From contig JAJIRX010000600.1 in assembly GCA_023853785.1 (NCBI GenBank), positions 1 to 20,847 of the forward strand: a DNA stretch of 20,847 nt. Direction: 5' to 3'. The notes below the pieces were generated by a model. It was not told where the DNA came from, ran no database searches, and saw only the letters and a program-made list of their open reading frames with translations. This DNA is from Psilocybe azurescens. Lineage: Eukaryota; Basidiomycota; Agaricomycetes; Agaricales; Agrocybaceae. Below are positions 9,916 through 20,080 of the stretch, piece by piece (the stretch's first letter is position 1; each line of letters opens with the position of its first letter). Both the position numbers and the translations under genes were made by a program.

Positions 9916-11094
9916 CACCATCATCTACATCCACCGGGATAGGAATACCCATCCCCACGTTGAGCGACTCAGAGGCGGAGGTGACGAACCCCTCGTAGAG
10001 GTATATGAGGCCGAAGAGGAGGAAGAGCGCGGAGCCGCCGTATGTTACTGTGTTTTTGTATTGGAATTAGGTCGTGTTTATGAAAAGAGGGAGGAAGGGG
10101 GTACAGGAAAGGGAGGAAGGCAGGGAGCGCAGGGGGGAGAGAAGGAGGGGGAACGGGGGGAAAAGGCAGAAAAGGGAACGGGAGAAAAGGGAATGGGAGA
10201 AAAACGCACCATGCTTGACCAATATCTTGGTTGATACGTACCGGCCCCCGACGACTGCGAGCGCGGTGCAGCGCGCGTGCCCGAGACGGTGCCGAGTGTG
10301 ACGAGGTATACATTCTGCATTGGGGATAGTGGTAGTTGGTGTTAGTACGCTTGGGAGAGGAGGAAGAAAGAAGGAAGGACGAAATAAGAAGAAAGAAGGA
10401 ATAAGGGAAGAAAGAAAGAAAAGAAAAGAAAAAGATGGACGTACGTGGGCGGCGCCGAGGGAGATAGTGGCGATCTGGGGGCGGTCCCCCATTCGCCGAG
10501 GAAGGTGAGCACAAAGGCCTGCACAAACATGGGGCATAGAAACAGACTACAGAAGTTGCGTGCGCCGTCTGTCCATGATGGTTTGGGTTTTCGTTTTTCG
10601 GCGACGATGACGTAGAGTCGAGGTCAATATCGCTGTCGTTGTTTTTGCGGCCCTCTTCCACACTCTGTAATGGGATGCTCGTAGGCGAAGAGGGAGCGAT
10701 GCCCGCGCTGAGCAGCTCGCCCTCATGCACCTGCTCGTCATCCTCGATCTCCTACGCCTCGCGCATCTCCTCCTCCATCATCTACTTCCCGCCGTCCGTC
10801 ATGCCCCTCGTCTTGCCTAAGCATGCAGACTCCAAAAACCAGAAACGGGGCCGCGGTGCGCCACTGGGTCCAGCGGCGCAGGATGAGGGTGGGGAGGACA
10901 TGGCCGAGGGAGGCGGAGAGGAAGGACATGAGGTGCAGCGAGAGGAACGCGCCGAGGAAGGTGGTGAGACGCGGGTGGCGTATGGACAGGATGGCGGCGA
11001 TGCGGAAGGCCTTGCCACCGAGCTCGGAGATGATGATCATGAAGAAGAATTGGAGGAGGGCTTGCGGCGAGTAGAGGCGTCCATGGTTGTGCAC
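9887..11094 (-). pseudogene. GDT1: Gdt1/TMEM165-like (UPF0016) cation/proton transporter, damaged
   Basis: Gdt1 proteins are Golgi membrane antiporters for Ca2+/Mn2+ built of two homologous halves, each with an E-x-G-D-(K/R)-(S/T) motif. First half (11094-10800): SPQALLQFFFMIIISELGGK then AFRIAAILSIRHPRL and FLVFGVCML; its motif reads ELGGKA, so the Asp and the Thr are both replaced. The acidic linker (KMMEEEMREA-type, 10790-10700) has TAG stops at 10782-10784 and 10752-10754. Second half: CPMFVQAFVLTFLGEWG, then GDRPQIATISLGAAH in the next frame (break at the C5 run 10486-10490). An intron at 10444-10315 has a TACTAAC branch site (10347-10341). NVYLVTLGT, GHARCTALAVVGGRYVSTK (a further frame break) and an intron at 10209-10048 follow, then YGGSALFLLFGLIYLYEGF and stop 9887. 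No N-terminal signal/first-helix exon is visible upstream. A decayed paralogue is likely; sequence errors may add to the damage. Confidence 0.83.
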
Positions 11095-11343
11095 TGTGCA
11101 GTGGAGTAGGGAGAGGAGAAGAGATAAGGCGTATGTGGGTTGGCGGGGAGCCGCTGGACCTGGCAGCCTGCACTGGGTTAGGTTGAGTTGTTACAATAGG
11201 ATAGGCAGAATCAGAGTTGCATTTAGACGGAGTGTAATGTTGTCCAATAGATGTGTAGATCACGCTTGTTCGCTCACAAGAGGAAACGATCACGACGTGA
11301 CACGGGCCAAACACCTAAGGTTCCCACCCCGCTGTCACATTTG
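11095..11343. other. Flank between Gdt1 relic and element 2
   Basis: This 249-bp stretch has no recognisable gene. On the minus strand a possible acceptor (CACTGCACAG, near 11100) precedes the first recognisable Gdt1 residues, so the missing first exon would be expected here or beyond the transposon. The final bases (...GCTGTCACATTTG) are the left flank of element 2 and would hold any target-site duplication. Confidence 0.45.
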
Positions 11344-11461
11344 TTGACAGGAAACGGTCACTATACCCGGTTAAATTTGAATGCTTTTCCGGCTTTCCCC
11401 TTACCCGCCGAGATTCCTACCCAGAGGTCTCCCACTTTAACGAGATTTTTGCTCATCGTCG

Positions 11462-11560
11462 TAGATTAGACAAGGAGACAGATTAGACTAGATAACGGAT
11501 TAGATAAGTATAGATAAGACAAGATTACCTAGATAAATATGATACAGATTATCTTAGACG
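11462..11560. repeat. GATTAGA/GATAA-rich subterminal block, left repeat
   Basis: About 120 bp from the terminus the sequence consists of closely spaced short motifs: TAGATTAGAC, CAGATTAGACTAGATAA, GGATTAGATAA, TATAGATAAG, CTAGATAAAT, CAGATTATC. The same block is inverted in the right repeat (about 20634-20735). Clustered subterminal motifs are the usual layout of transposase binding sites; the assignment is by position only. Confidence 0.55.
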
Positions 11561-11687
11561 ACCCTGTCCATCGCCAGGTAACATGACCACCCACCAGTGC
11601 CGCCCCATCCGGGACAACGCTCCGCAACACCTCCTCGGCTTCCCATCCCGCCAGGCACCTCCGCGTGTATGTCACCGTGCGCCCACT

Positions 11688-11745
11688 GTCCGCCCGCTCT
11701 GCTCCCACAGTCCGCCCGCTCTGCTCCCACAGTCCGCCCGCTCTG
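11688..11745. repeat. 22-bp tandem repeat inside left terminal repeat
   Basis: The unit GTCCGCCCGCTCTGCTCCCA(CA) occurs at 11688-11709, 11710-11731 and in part at 11732-11745, about 2.6 copies. The right terminal repeat has about 1.6 copies at 20473-20510. This is the largest length difference between the two ends. Confidence 0.92.
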
Positions 11746-12280
11746 CGCGCCATTCCCTTTGTGGTAGCCCTTCCATTCCTGGCCATGTCCCTTCCCCGCC
11801 CTTCTTTCTATTTCCATCTATATTCCTTCCCTGGTCATTTCCCCAACTCCTTCCCTTCTCATTGCGCTTTTCTGTTAATTTCTTCTATATTTTAAAGGTG
11901 CTTAAGAATTTAATAAAATAACATTGAATGTAAACTACTGTAGCATTCAATTGGAGTACTCATCCCTCGCTGCCAACGACGATGGGAGAACTTGGAGACT
12001 TGAGGGAGAGCCTGAGCTCAATATCCTTTTTGGGTGAGTTCGTTTTCAGGTACTCCGGTGGCGGCACCACGGACACCTGTCACTTGTCAATCAATTAATG
12101 TCTATTCATCAGGAAACGGCGAGAATGAGCCGTGGGAAGACATTATATAAAGGTGAATTACTTATGTAATGAGGAATCAACAATACGAGGACGAAAAGGA
12201 TATAGAAATACAGTCAGTCCTCGCAATCTGCAGAGTTGACGCCAATGATTTCACAGCTCTTAAGCTCTTGGCGACGAGAT

Positions 12281-13689
12281 TCAAGCCTTTTCTCTACTGG
12301 ACGCCTGATCTTTCCTGCCCCCAGGTTGCTCATTCTTGGCATCGCTCCCGTTACAATTCTCGTTGCGTTTCCTCTTAGTTCCTCTGTCCTTGCGAGGTCT
12401 ACGGGCTCCTGGAGGAGGGATATTGCCATCGTTAATAGCCTTCTGCAACACCCTCGCTGACGTTCCTTGAGTTGTAGAGGGGTTAATTTGACGAACTTAC
12501 ACGATCCATCGTTGATGGCATCGAGGAGCTTCTGTAGACCAGGAAGCGAAGTGGAAAGCTCGCTTGGGTTTACCAATTTGTCGTACGTCCAACCAACGAG
12601 CTCAATACCGTGACGTTGAACAATCTTCTCCTCATAACCAATGTAATGCATTGAAGCTTTCTCGTCGTGGGTGATTTCGACTGATTTTTAAGTGAGTGTC
12701 AGTTATATGTATATATCACAGAGCGTTGTACTTACCGAGCATTGCCCCAATCTTCATGCGAATTTGTTGTTTCATTTCATCCGCTTTCTGCTTGGATGAT
12801 CGATAAAGGTCTGGTTCGAGCAGTTAACCACGAGATAATGAAGAAATGACATAGACTTACTGATAGGATCACAACCAGCAATAGCAAATGCCTCCAATTT
12901 AGCACCAACATACGCGATATCCCACCCTTTATTTGCCGGTACTGCGATTTTCATATATTCCATAAGTGATTCATTGGTGAAGAACCATTTAGGTTCCATA
13001 TAATAATTGGGCGTGTTGCGGACGATGCAAAAGAAACCTTCGATGCCAACGCAAATGTTAAGGCCTTTCATCTTTGATGTAGGCGAGCAGAAATAACACA
13101 AACCGTATAAGAATAACTTACAAGCTGTTGAATCGTTTTGAAGGTGCTGCAGACGTCCTTAACGCGAGCTTTGGCACTGTGCACGTTGACGGTGGGTATC
13201 AGACGTGTTCTCGGCATGGCGAACCATGATTTCCTCACGTTCGCCATCATCCAGCTTGTTATACTCGGCCACGAGCTCATCGCTATGGAGCTTGGCTAAG
13301 GTGGGAGTCTCGCCATCTAGAAAGTCATTTGTTAGAAATGAAATTAACCAACAAGTACTAGCTTTATGCTTCTTACTTTCCCGAAGCTCTTCCGCCTTCA
13401 TAGACTTGAATGCGTTAAAGGAATTGACTTTTGCCTGCTTCTGGACAAGGTGTGTCCCACCTTGAAAAAAGAGGTCAAGAAAGTAGCGCTCATTCTTATC
13501 GAAGCGTTGTGCCAGTTCAGCTGCAGTGTTCAATGTCGACTGCTTCCACTGCTGAAGAGCGCTGTCAATTTCTGCTTGACGAAGACTGTTACGAGCAGCC
13601 CTTTCTTTACGCTGAGTTTCTGTCAGTGGTGTAGCTGACGAGGTGGCATTTCGAAGGTGTGTGGGTGGAGCTAACACGGTGGCCTGCAT
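12281..13689 (-). CDS. Accessory gene B of KDZ element 2 (function unknown; frame breaks)
   Basis: Function unknown. Start ATG 13689 (MQATVLAPPTHLRN). Inferred exons are 13689-13377, 13316-13122, 13071-12861, 12810-12736 and 12680-12281. Introns are 46-60 nt, three with GTAAGT and one with GTAAGA donors. Motifs: ERYFLDLFFQGGTHLVQ, KVNSFNAFKSMKAEELRE, LVAEYNKLDDGEREEI, KARVKDVCSTF, VGIEGFFCIVRNTPNYYMEP, NKGWDIAYVGAKLEAFAIAG, LYRSSKQKADEMKQQIRMK, YEEKIVQRHGIEL, NPSELSTSLPGLQKLLDAIN, CKFVKL and a basic tail GARRPRKDRGTKRKR. It aligns with 732-1, including both intron positions. One frame shift lies near 13190 (ENTSDTH to NVHSAKAR). Another near 12457 moves the reading to the basic tail; without it the frame ends at 12214. 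A 44-nt intron could replace the second shift. The basic tail may be a nuclear localisation signal. Confidence 0.75.
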
Positions 13690-13999
13690 AATAATTCTGA
13701 GACCAAAAAAAGGGAGAGAAAGGAGATTTTAGTTTTTCCTCTTCAATGAAATAGTAATATATGATAGCCAGACAGTCAATATATTTTCGGCCGTAGCAAT
13801 CTACAAAAAGACAAGTCTTTTTTTTTTTTTTAAACACTCTGAACGGACCTACAACTAAAAGGGTATATGGCAATGACTCCGTTGAACATCAAAGCTGGCA
13901 GATGGTATGACAAAAACATTTTAGACTAGTAATGAATGTATATACCAAACCAATGTTCAGCCGAAAAAAACGGACAAAGCTTGAATAATATTAAAGGAA
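13690..13999 (-). promoter_or_regulatory. Spacer with A14 tract upstream of gene B
   Basis: This 310-bp spacer separates the stop of gene C (14000) from the start of gene B (13689). It holds a run of 14 T on the plus strand (13818-13831), which is poly(A) about 130 nt upstream of the gene B start in transcription direction. Poly(dA:dT) tracts exclude nucleosomes in fungal promoters; downstream-of-gene-C function is equally possible. Nothing else is recognisable. Confidence 0.35.
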
Positions 14000-15414
14000 T
14001 TAAGAAGAGGAACCGGAAGTAAATAAGCGCTGTGTGTTGGTAGGAACGGCACTCATCAGGGACATGAGCTCATTCAATAACATGTCCGGCACCCCAGCAC
14101 CCAGGAGTTCCTCACGCCAAAGGTACATACTAACCTTCGGCCAGAATGAGATCAATTGCGGAAAATGAGTCATCGAGATTATTAACATGGATGAAGTTGC
14201 TATATGAAGTATCATGAACATGTTTTGCAGGGCTGTTGACATTCAAAATCACGGAATTGTGGCGTGAAGGGGTTGATGCTGCAGGGGGTGAAATTGTGGA
14301 ATTGTGGTGTGAAGGGGTTGATACCGCAGGGGATTCCAGTGATCCAGGAGAAGGATGTGCCTGTGGCGATTTCAGGATGTGATGAGCGGGGTTCCTGGAA
14401 CGATGGGGAGTGCGTAGAGTGATGTGAGATGCGGATGGGGTTTCATAATGAGGAAGAATAGCAGAGCCAGTGGTCAGTCGGTCAATTCGTGATGAAAGCT
14501 CCTGTTCACGCGAAGTGATTCAGCAAGTGCTGCCTCAAGGTCTTTGATCGTGTTGCTGGCTGACTTCAGCTCATCATCCAAGATTCTCTGGTGCTCTGAA
14601 AGAGATATATTGCTGTCGCCGTCGTCGTTGTCAATAACAATGACCGATTTTCAGTTGTCCATGGTATACAAAACGACTGGAACCAGACAGCGTAGCAGAG
14701 GGAACAAGACCATGTTGAGCAAGCGGCGGAGGAGTGTGATTCGAGTTTGGAAGCCGCCATGAGTTTTTCGGCGCATTTTTCGTAGCATACAATTGTTGGA
14801 ATGCCTATATCGTTGATAAATCGCTGGACAATGTCGAAAACAGCTTCAGCGCAACGCTCCTTGTTGATCAGGTGTCGGGAAAGTAGACATCCGATTTAAT
14901 GTACTTGCATTGTTTGGGAGCACCGGGACGAGTGGTTCCATCGACATGAATAATGAGCGTTGTCCCACCAAAAGCGCGATCCCAAAGAGCAGCCTAGTAA
15001 AACGGTAACGTCAGTACTTAGTTCAACACAGACAGAGATAACCACGTACGCAACACCAGATTGCGAACAAGTTTTCGCAGATTAGCACGCGCAGTGGTTC
15101 CTGTATGGTCCTTGGGAGTATTTGGCCGCGAGAGCGATGTACTCCTCGTGAAACTCGTCTTCGTCAATGTTGCAGGACTTGGCCGATAGCCCAGCAGCGA
15201 ACCAAGCCAGATCCGCAGAGTCAAACTGAGCACGGAATGCTTTGAAAACGCCTCGGATCTTTGGGAAGCTTTCCAAGGCGGCGTCTGAGATCAAAGAGGC
15301 CAAGAGGATGGAAAGTGAGGGAGGTCCATGGCAAAGGATAGTCCCCATATTGGGTGGGGGATCGATACCGACATACGGCACTGACATGGTGGCCAGTGAG
15401 GAACTACATAACAT
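14000..15414 (-). CDS. Accessory gene C of KDZ element 2 (function unknown; frame break)
   Basis: Start ATG 15414 (MLCSSSLATMSVPYVGID); the ATG at 15387 is an alternative. Exon 1 has RAQFDSADLAWFAAGLSAK and, after a one-base frame change near 15100, NLRKLVRNLVL. An intron of about 55 nt follows (GTACGT...TTTTACTAG, about 15050-14996). Exon 2 reads AALWDRAFGGTTLIIHVDGT then TRPGAP, YIKSDVYFP and, after a frame change at the G3 run 14877-14879, INKERCAEAVFDIVQRFIND. Further on are a likely coiled coil (LEDELKSASNTIKDLEAAL, about 14580-14525), a Ser/Pro/His-rich region with a 15-residue repeat, and a tail ELLGAGVPDMLLNELMSLM ending in TAA 14000-14002. Order and motifs match 2531-1025. No known domain recognised. 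Conservation of FGGTTxIxHxxGTTxPGAP in both copies suggests a folded N-terminal domain and a disordered or coiled C-terminal half. Confidence 0.7.
14253..14332. repeat. 45-bp in-frame tandem repeat in gene C
   Basis: Units begin at 14253 and 14298 (GGAATTGTGG(C/T)GTGAAGGGG). The period of 45 bp equals 15 codons, so on the minus strand the protein repeats PAVSTPSHHNSTIS / PAASTPSRHNSVIL. The frame is kept, as expected for a repeat in a tolerated disordered segment. It is not seen in gene C of element 1. Confidence 0.85.
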
Positions 15415-16605
15415 TGGATTTTGACTTGGCTTTTATGACTGCAAGTCCAGCGAACAGGGACCAGGGACAGGACGACCCTGTCGTCCTTGCTGTATTCGGT
15501 AAGATGAGATCTCAGTGAAATCGCAGTCATGAAAAAGGATGAGTTGTTACCAAATCGGGACCACAGGCAACCTTGCACCCTTCCCGAATGCAGTGGTGAA
15601 CTAGTGACTGTGCACCCAATATTGTCTGTATCCATACTATAAATTTTGTCCTCGTGTAAAAATATAATCTCCTCAATATGAATTACTCCACTGATCATTT
15701 TGAGTGAGAATCCCATGGAAAATTTGTGTTTAATCTAACGCATTTTTGGTTCAAATCCATCATCACACTTGATGTACTCTATTACTGGGCTCATGTTGGA
15801 GTATTTTAGAATAATATATACATCCTGAATTGTTCTGGAGCGTGCACGCTTAGCTCTACTCCTCTGTCCAACCATATTATCGACTCGCAACTTGTTCATT
15901 ACCTCAATTTTTGTTTACAGAGACCCTTGACGGTCTTTCAACTGACTAAAATTGTCTGTAATTGAGCAGGAGTATAGGTTTACATATATATGTAAGCTTA
16001 TATAACTTAATCTACCGCCGTAACTTGCAGAACGTGCTTTGCATCCTGGGTTTGTGCAAGAACGTTAATATTCACTCAACTTCCCACATGTTGCGTCGTG
16101 TTTTACTTTTTGGTCATTTTTGACCCATAACCATCTCCCAACTCAACCAATTTCTAGCTACGACACACCGTGTTGGTATGTAACTATCAGAAGATTCAAA
16201 ACACAGATTTAAATTATAGTACAGTCATATCGTATCGCCAGACCAATGAATACACTTCGAGGGAAGCTAAATAAACGCCGGTGAATGAAGGACTTCCCTG
16301 TTGCATCGATACAATAGATATAGATTTGTGTCGCATTAATGGAACGCTCGAGCATTTACAGCCATACTCGAATATAGAAGAGCCATAACTACAAAACAAT
16401 TAAGTGTCCTGTTTCATTGCAGCTCTGGGGTAAGTAGTAACTGGTCTCAAAGCCTCGCAGTTTTCAACTAATTTCGAGCTCGCATTCAATTACTCTTCAG
16501 CACATACTAAAGGGAGGAATAAAAGTGGTATATTGGGCTACAACGGACAGATACACCAAATGTAACCTCAACTATTAAAAGAAAATGTATCTAAAATATT
16601 TACAA
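15415..16605. other. Spacer between transposase and gene C of element 2
   Basis: AT-rich DNA of 1.19 kb with no convincing gene. Short open frames here (for example 15291-15716 and 16214-16399 on the minus strand) lack motifs and partly overlap gene C in another frame. It should hold the transposase 3' end and the gene C promoter; TATATA-like stretches (15813-15820, 15983-16003) are too common in this composition to call. Confidence 0.55.
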
Positions 16606-19600
16606 CTACATCGAATATCGACATCCCGTATGCTCATCTTCAGCTACCATATCATCCCACTCGACAACTTCAACCTCAACTCGTGTAATCCCAAGAATTG
16701 TTGTTACCCAAGCCGGAGGAGGAACGTTCTCATTGAGGGATGGGTCACGACCTTTCCGTTGGCCATAAAGCAAACTCCCACTGAAGCCTGGCAGTCGGCT
16801 CATTTGCAGAAGGTGCTTCGACAATTTTTTCATGGATCAGGTTACGAGATGCCCAACGGGAAGAGATCTCAAACGCGAGAGGAGGGTTGACTATAATATT
16901 GGCACATACAGCATGGTAGTGATCGACGTGATCGTCATATAAGAATGTTAACAGGTGACGGATTTCAATATTCAGCTGAACCAGCTCCTCCTTAGCTCGT
17001 TTGATCTGGAAATACATAACCATTCCTTCTCGATTGGCTGGCTGAGCCCATTCTAATGTTCGAATGTCCTGTCGAGTATCCTTCAAAAGGTCGAAGTCGG
17101 CGAGATTCACAGAAGCAATGACAGTCTCCCATGTCAATGTAACCCGAGGTGGAACCATCTGAAGAGCGGCCTCATTGTAGCATTTCAATGCCGACTGGAT
17201 GGCATCTGCTCTGGTCCTGAGCGACTTCGTGATCTTTTCTCTAAGCTTGTATCCTATTACGAAAGTCAGAACATAATTTTGAAACGGAAGGGCAAAGAAG
17301 TAACATACCTACCCCACTCATTCCAAGTTTCTTCATCTCGAAGAGGCGTTGGACAACCAGCCTTTCAAGATCATCTAGGGCCCTGCGATATTTACGTTCG
17401 CGAACCACCACCAAGGCGTCCTCGTACTCAGACATAGTAGGTGTCCACCTGATCGCAATATCGTTCGCCTCCTCATATCGAAGGACCTCCTCGTTCTTGG
17501 CCGCCCAACGCTGAAATGTCGTCCGATTTTTGAGTCATGATTCGTGGTAATCTGCGGGCCTGTATAGCCTTCCCAGATCATGAGGCGATCACGATCGGCA
17601 TACAAGGCCTGAGCAGCATCTGCTTCTCTTCCCTAGTGGCGAAGTGGAGTAAGAGAGATGAGGAAGAGATGTATACACGCACTTGAGCAAGTCCAGATCA
17701 AACAAGAGTTCCATATACTCCACCTGCGCCTCGTTCATTTTCTGGCTCCCGTCCGCAGACCTGCCAGGTACCTGCGTTCACTGATTAGGTAGTTCTCGTA
17801 GTCTTCAGCGCCAATATTCAGCTGTACAGAAAGCTCGGCAAGACGGGGTGAGTCGATATCAATCTTCTCTAAGGCTTGGCGGTAGTTTTGATAAATGAAG
17901 TTCCCTTTAATCATTTATGTCAATTGCTAACAATATTGCAAGAGAAAAAAATTACCTGAGGAGGCGTGCTTGTCTACGTCATGGAGATCAAAGTGTTCAT
18001 TGATGTGCTGCTGCCAGTGATAGGGTGTTGCTAGCCCTCCGTAACAGATGCCAGTTCATTGGAACGGAAGAATGTGCGTTCGCATTCTTCAAAATCTTCA
18101 AGTCCTACTCCTTCAACGTAGAGAGGGTGCCACTCTACCTGACACCCACGATTGTGGGCATGACCATGAAACGCCGGAACGATGCCACCGAGACGAAATG
18201 CCACCCTTTTCTCATTTAGGCAGCTCTTTTTCAGAGTGGTTATGAAAGCACACATGATGTCGTATCCGAGACATATGTCAGATCCGAAATCGTCAACCAA
18301 TCGGTTGACAGTTGCAAGGGATACTTCATCCTGTCAATCAAAAGTCAGAACAAAGAACCTGCCAGGAAAGGACAACGTACAGCTCGCCGCTGCGAATCAT
18401 ATCACATACTACAAGGACATGACCATGGCGGCAGACCGCTAAAAAATCCCAGCGATTGCGAATAGCGCGTACATCTTCTTTCGTGCCTCGGGGCCCGCAT
18501 TCCTCCATCTGTCCATCGCAGGTATTAGAGGTACTTGGCTGGCTCATCGTGTTCTACAACATTAAGCCATGCAACCTCTTCAAGATTGAGATCTTCACAG
18601 CATCCGAGGTGTGTCTTTGGAGGTACTTTGGATTTCCTGCCGCCGAATGCTGCGATGACGGGTTCCGTAGCTGAAGATGGCTGTAGACGTATTTAGCTGG
18701 CTTTATAAGACATACATGTGAAATCGCACCATTTTAACCTTCTTAACCTCATCCTTAAATTTGTCCACGTCCTCCGAAGAAATCCAACGATCCGACGTTG
18801 TAGAGCGAGTGTCTGTACGAGCTGAACCGGCTCGAAAAACACAATCCACGAGTTTGAGCGAGTTATTACCGTCCATGGCAGCCAACAGTCGGTATTTCAA
18901 GGTGGGTTCATCTTCTACCTCGTAAAGACAGGGAGGGCAGACATTTTGCTTTTTCCATGATTCGTCACGTCCCAGTTCACGCGCACAAGCTTCTCGACAC
19001 CTCGAAGGATTTCCAGGTAGCAGTCATATGCGTTACTGAGCTGGTCGGCAAGATATGATTTATGGGGTACCTGCAAAGTAATTCAGACCACCGTCATGGA
19101 GAATTCTGTTGTGAAACTCACACCATGATAATGGTTCAACACCTTTGAAAATGCGTCGAGGCTGAAACGAGGAGCTACGCGTCGTAACTGTCGATAAAAA
19201 TGTAACGTTTCGACTGAAAACCCCATCTGAGGTTGTTCAGGTGATGTTCCAATAATGCCGAATTCCGCAAGAGTAACAGCGGCCGATATAGATTCCGAGG
19301 AATAAAAGAAAGAACGTTTTCCGCGCCCTGTCAAAAATCAGCATGTGAGACTCAAAATGGAAGGTAGTACAACCTTCCAAAGAAATAACTTCGATCGACC
19401 ATTCCTTATCGTTCCTATCCTCTGCGGTCCTATCCTCCGTGTTCCCTGTAGGTGGGCCACCCTGCTGGAATTTGAGGAATGCGTCGACCAGATTGGGCAT
19501 TACGGATTTCCAGGCTCGGACCTGCCGTTCTACCGGTCTTTTCGTTTCGATGGTCCTTGCGTTTCCTGATATTGTTAGTACGTCTGAGATAGATTTTAAG

Positions 19601-20009
19601 CTGAAGCGCACTCACTGCGCAGAAAGGGTGTCGAGGAACAAGTCTTGAAGCTGAGTTTCTCCTCCAGCATGGCTAAAGAAAACCTTCCTCTCCAGGCGGT
19701 GGTTGTATGAAGGCCGCTGACTCTTCATTGACCCAAGCGGTATCATTCAGGTCGACATCGTTTCGTCAACCAAATCTTCCCGGTGTTCGAAGCTTAGTGC
19801 TGATAAACCATCAGTATTGAGAAATAATCTGAGAGCAGAGTATCACTTACCCGCTACTTGGACCTTGTGTGCCGCCTTTTCTTTGGCGAGCTGCTTTGCT
19901 GTCTTGTTGAGCTTCACGCGTTTCTGAACAGGTTGGGTCGGCTGTCGAATTCCAAAACTCGTCCGCAAGATACAGAGACGCTGCTAGAAAGACCTTTGCG
20001 TTTGGGCAT
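16606..20009 (-). CDS. KDZ transposase with CxC1-like cysteine cluster, element 2 (frame breaks)
   Basis: Start ATG 20009 (MPKRKGLSSSVSVSCGRV), stop TAG 16606-16608. Domains in order: basic region KRVKLNKTAKQLAKEKAA (exon 1, 20009-19851); acidic DTAWVNEE and PPPGEEGF (exon 2 about 19799-19616); RQVRAWKSVMPNLVDAFLKF (exon 3, 19565-19374); FYRQLRRVAPRFSLDAFSKV (exon 4 from 19327); VCPPCLYEVEDEP (18945-18910), the CxxC; MDGNNSLKLV (about 18875-18847); EEVAWLNV; VCRHGHVLVVCDMIRSGEL; GYDIMCAF; FHGHAHNRGCQ (about 18175-18142); GVGLEDFEECER; GNFIYQNYRQAL; ERLVVQRLFEMKKLGMSGVG; IKRAKEELVQLN; tail RVEVEVVEWDD. The final motif shares 17 of 20 residues with transposase 1. Frame is lost near 19955, 19762, 19690, 19535, 19000, 18443 and 18316. 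Several of these need only one base in a homopolymer (for example A6 at 18441-18446). No in-frame substitution to a stop was found. Intact in the organism or recently damaged: both are possible. Confidence 0.92.
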
Positions 20010-20080
20010 CGAGAGTAGCAAGAATGGGCCAGGAGAGTCGAGGATTGTTGCAGGGAGACATAATGGGTAAGAACAAGGGC

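Larger units (their letters stand above)
11344..12141 (+). repeat. Left terminal inverted repeat of element 2
   Basis: It pairs with 20081-20847 in inverted orientation. It starts TTGACAGGAAACGG and ends CCGTGGGAAGAC; similarity stops abruptly inward of 12141. It is 31 bp longer than the right copy: 22 bp come from one extra unit of a GTCCGCCCGCTCTGCTCCCACA repeat, and the rest from one- or two-base differences, mostly in homopolymer runs. Gene B ends about 140 bp inside it. Confidence 0.95.

Noticed and set aside
9969..10730. 253-codon minus-strand frame rich in Pro, Phe and Leu
   Set aside because: It runs through both introns and parts of the Gdt1 relic in mixed frames. Its low-complexity stretches are the intron pyrimidine tracts. 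Only the acidic linker segment is genuine.
10639..11109. Plus-strand frame of 156 codons opposite the Gdt1 first half
   Set aside because: Antisense shadow of a conserved transporter segment that clearly reads on the minus strand.
11529..11921. Open frames within the left terminal repeat (both strands), repeated at 20326-20646
   Set aside because: They are the same non-coding repeat read twice. The 22-bp tandem repeat keeps frames open, and no motif is seen.
15291..15716. 141-codon minus-strand frame overlapping the start of gene C
   Set aside because: It overlaps gene C in another frame, has no motif, and gene C matches its counterpart in element 1.
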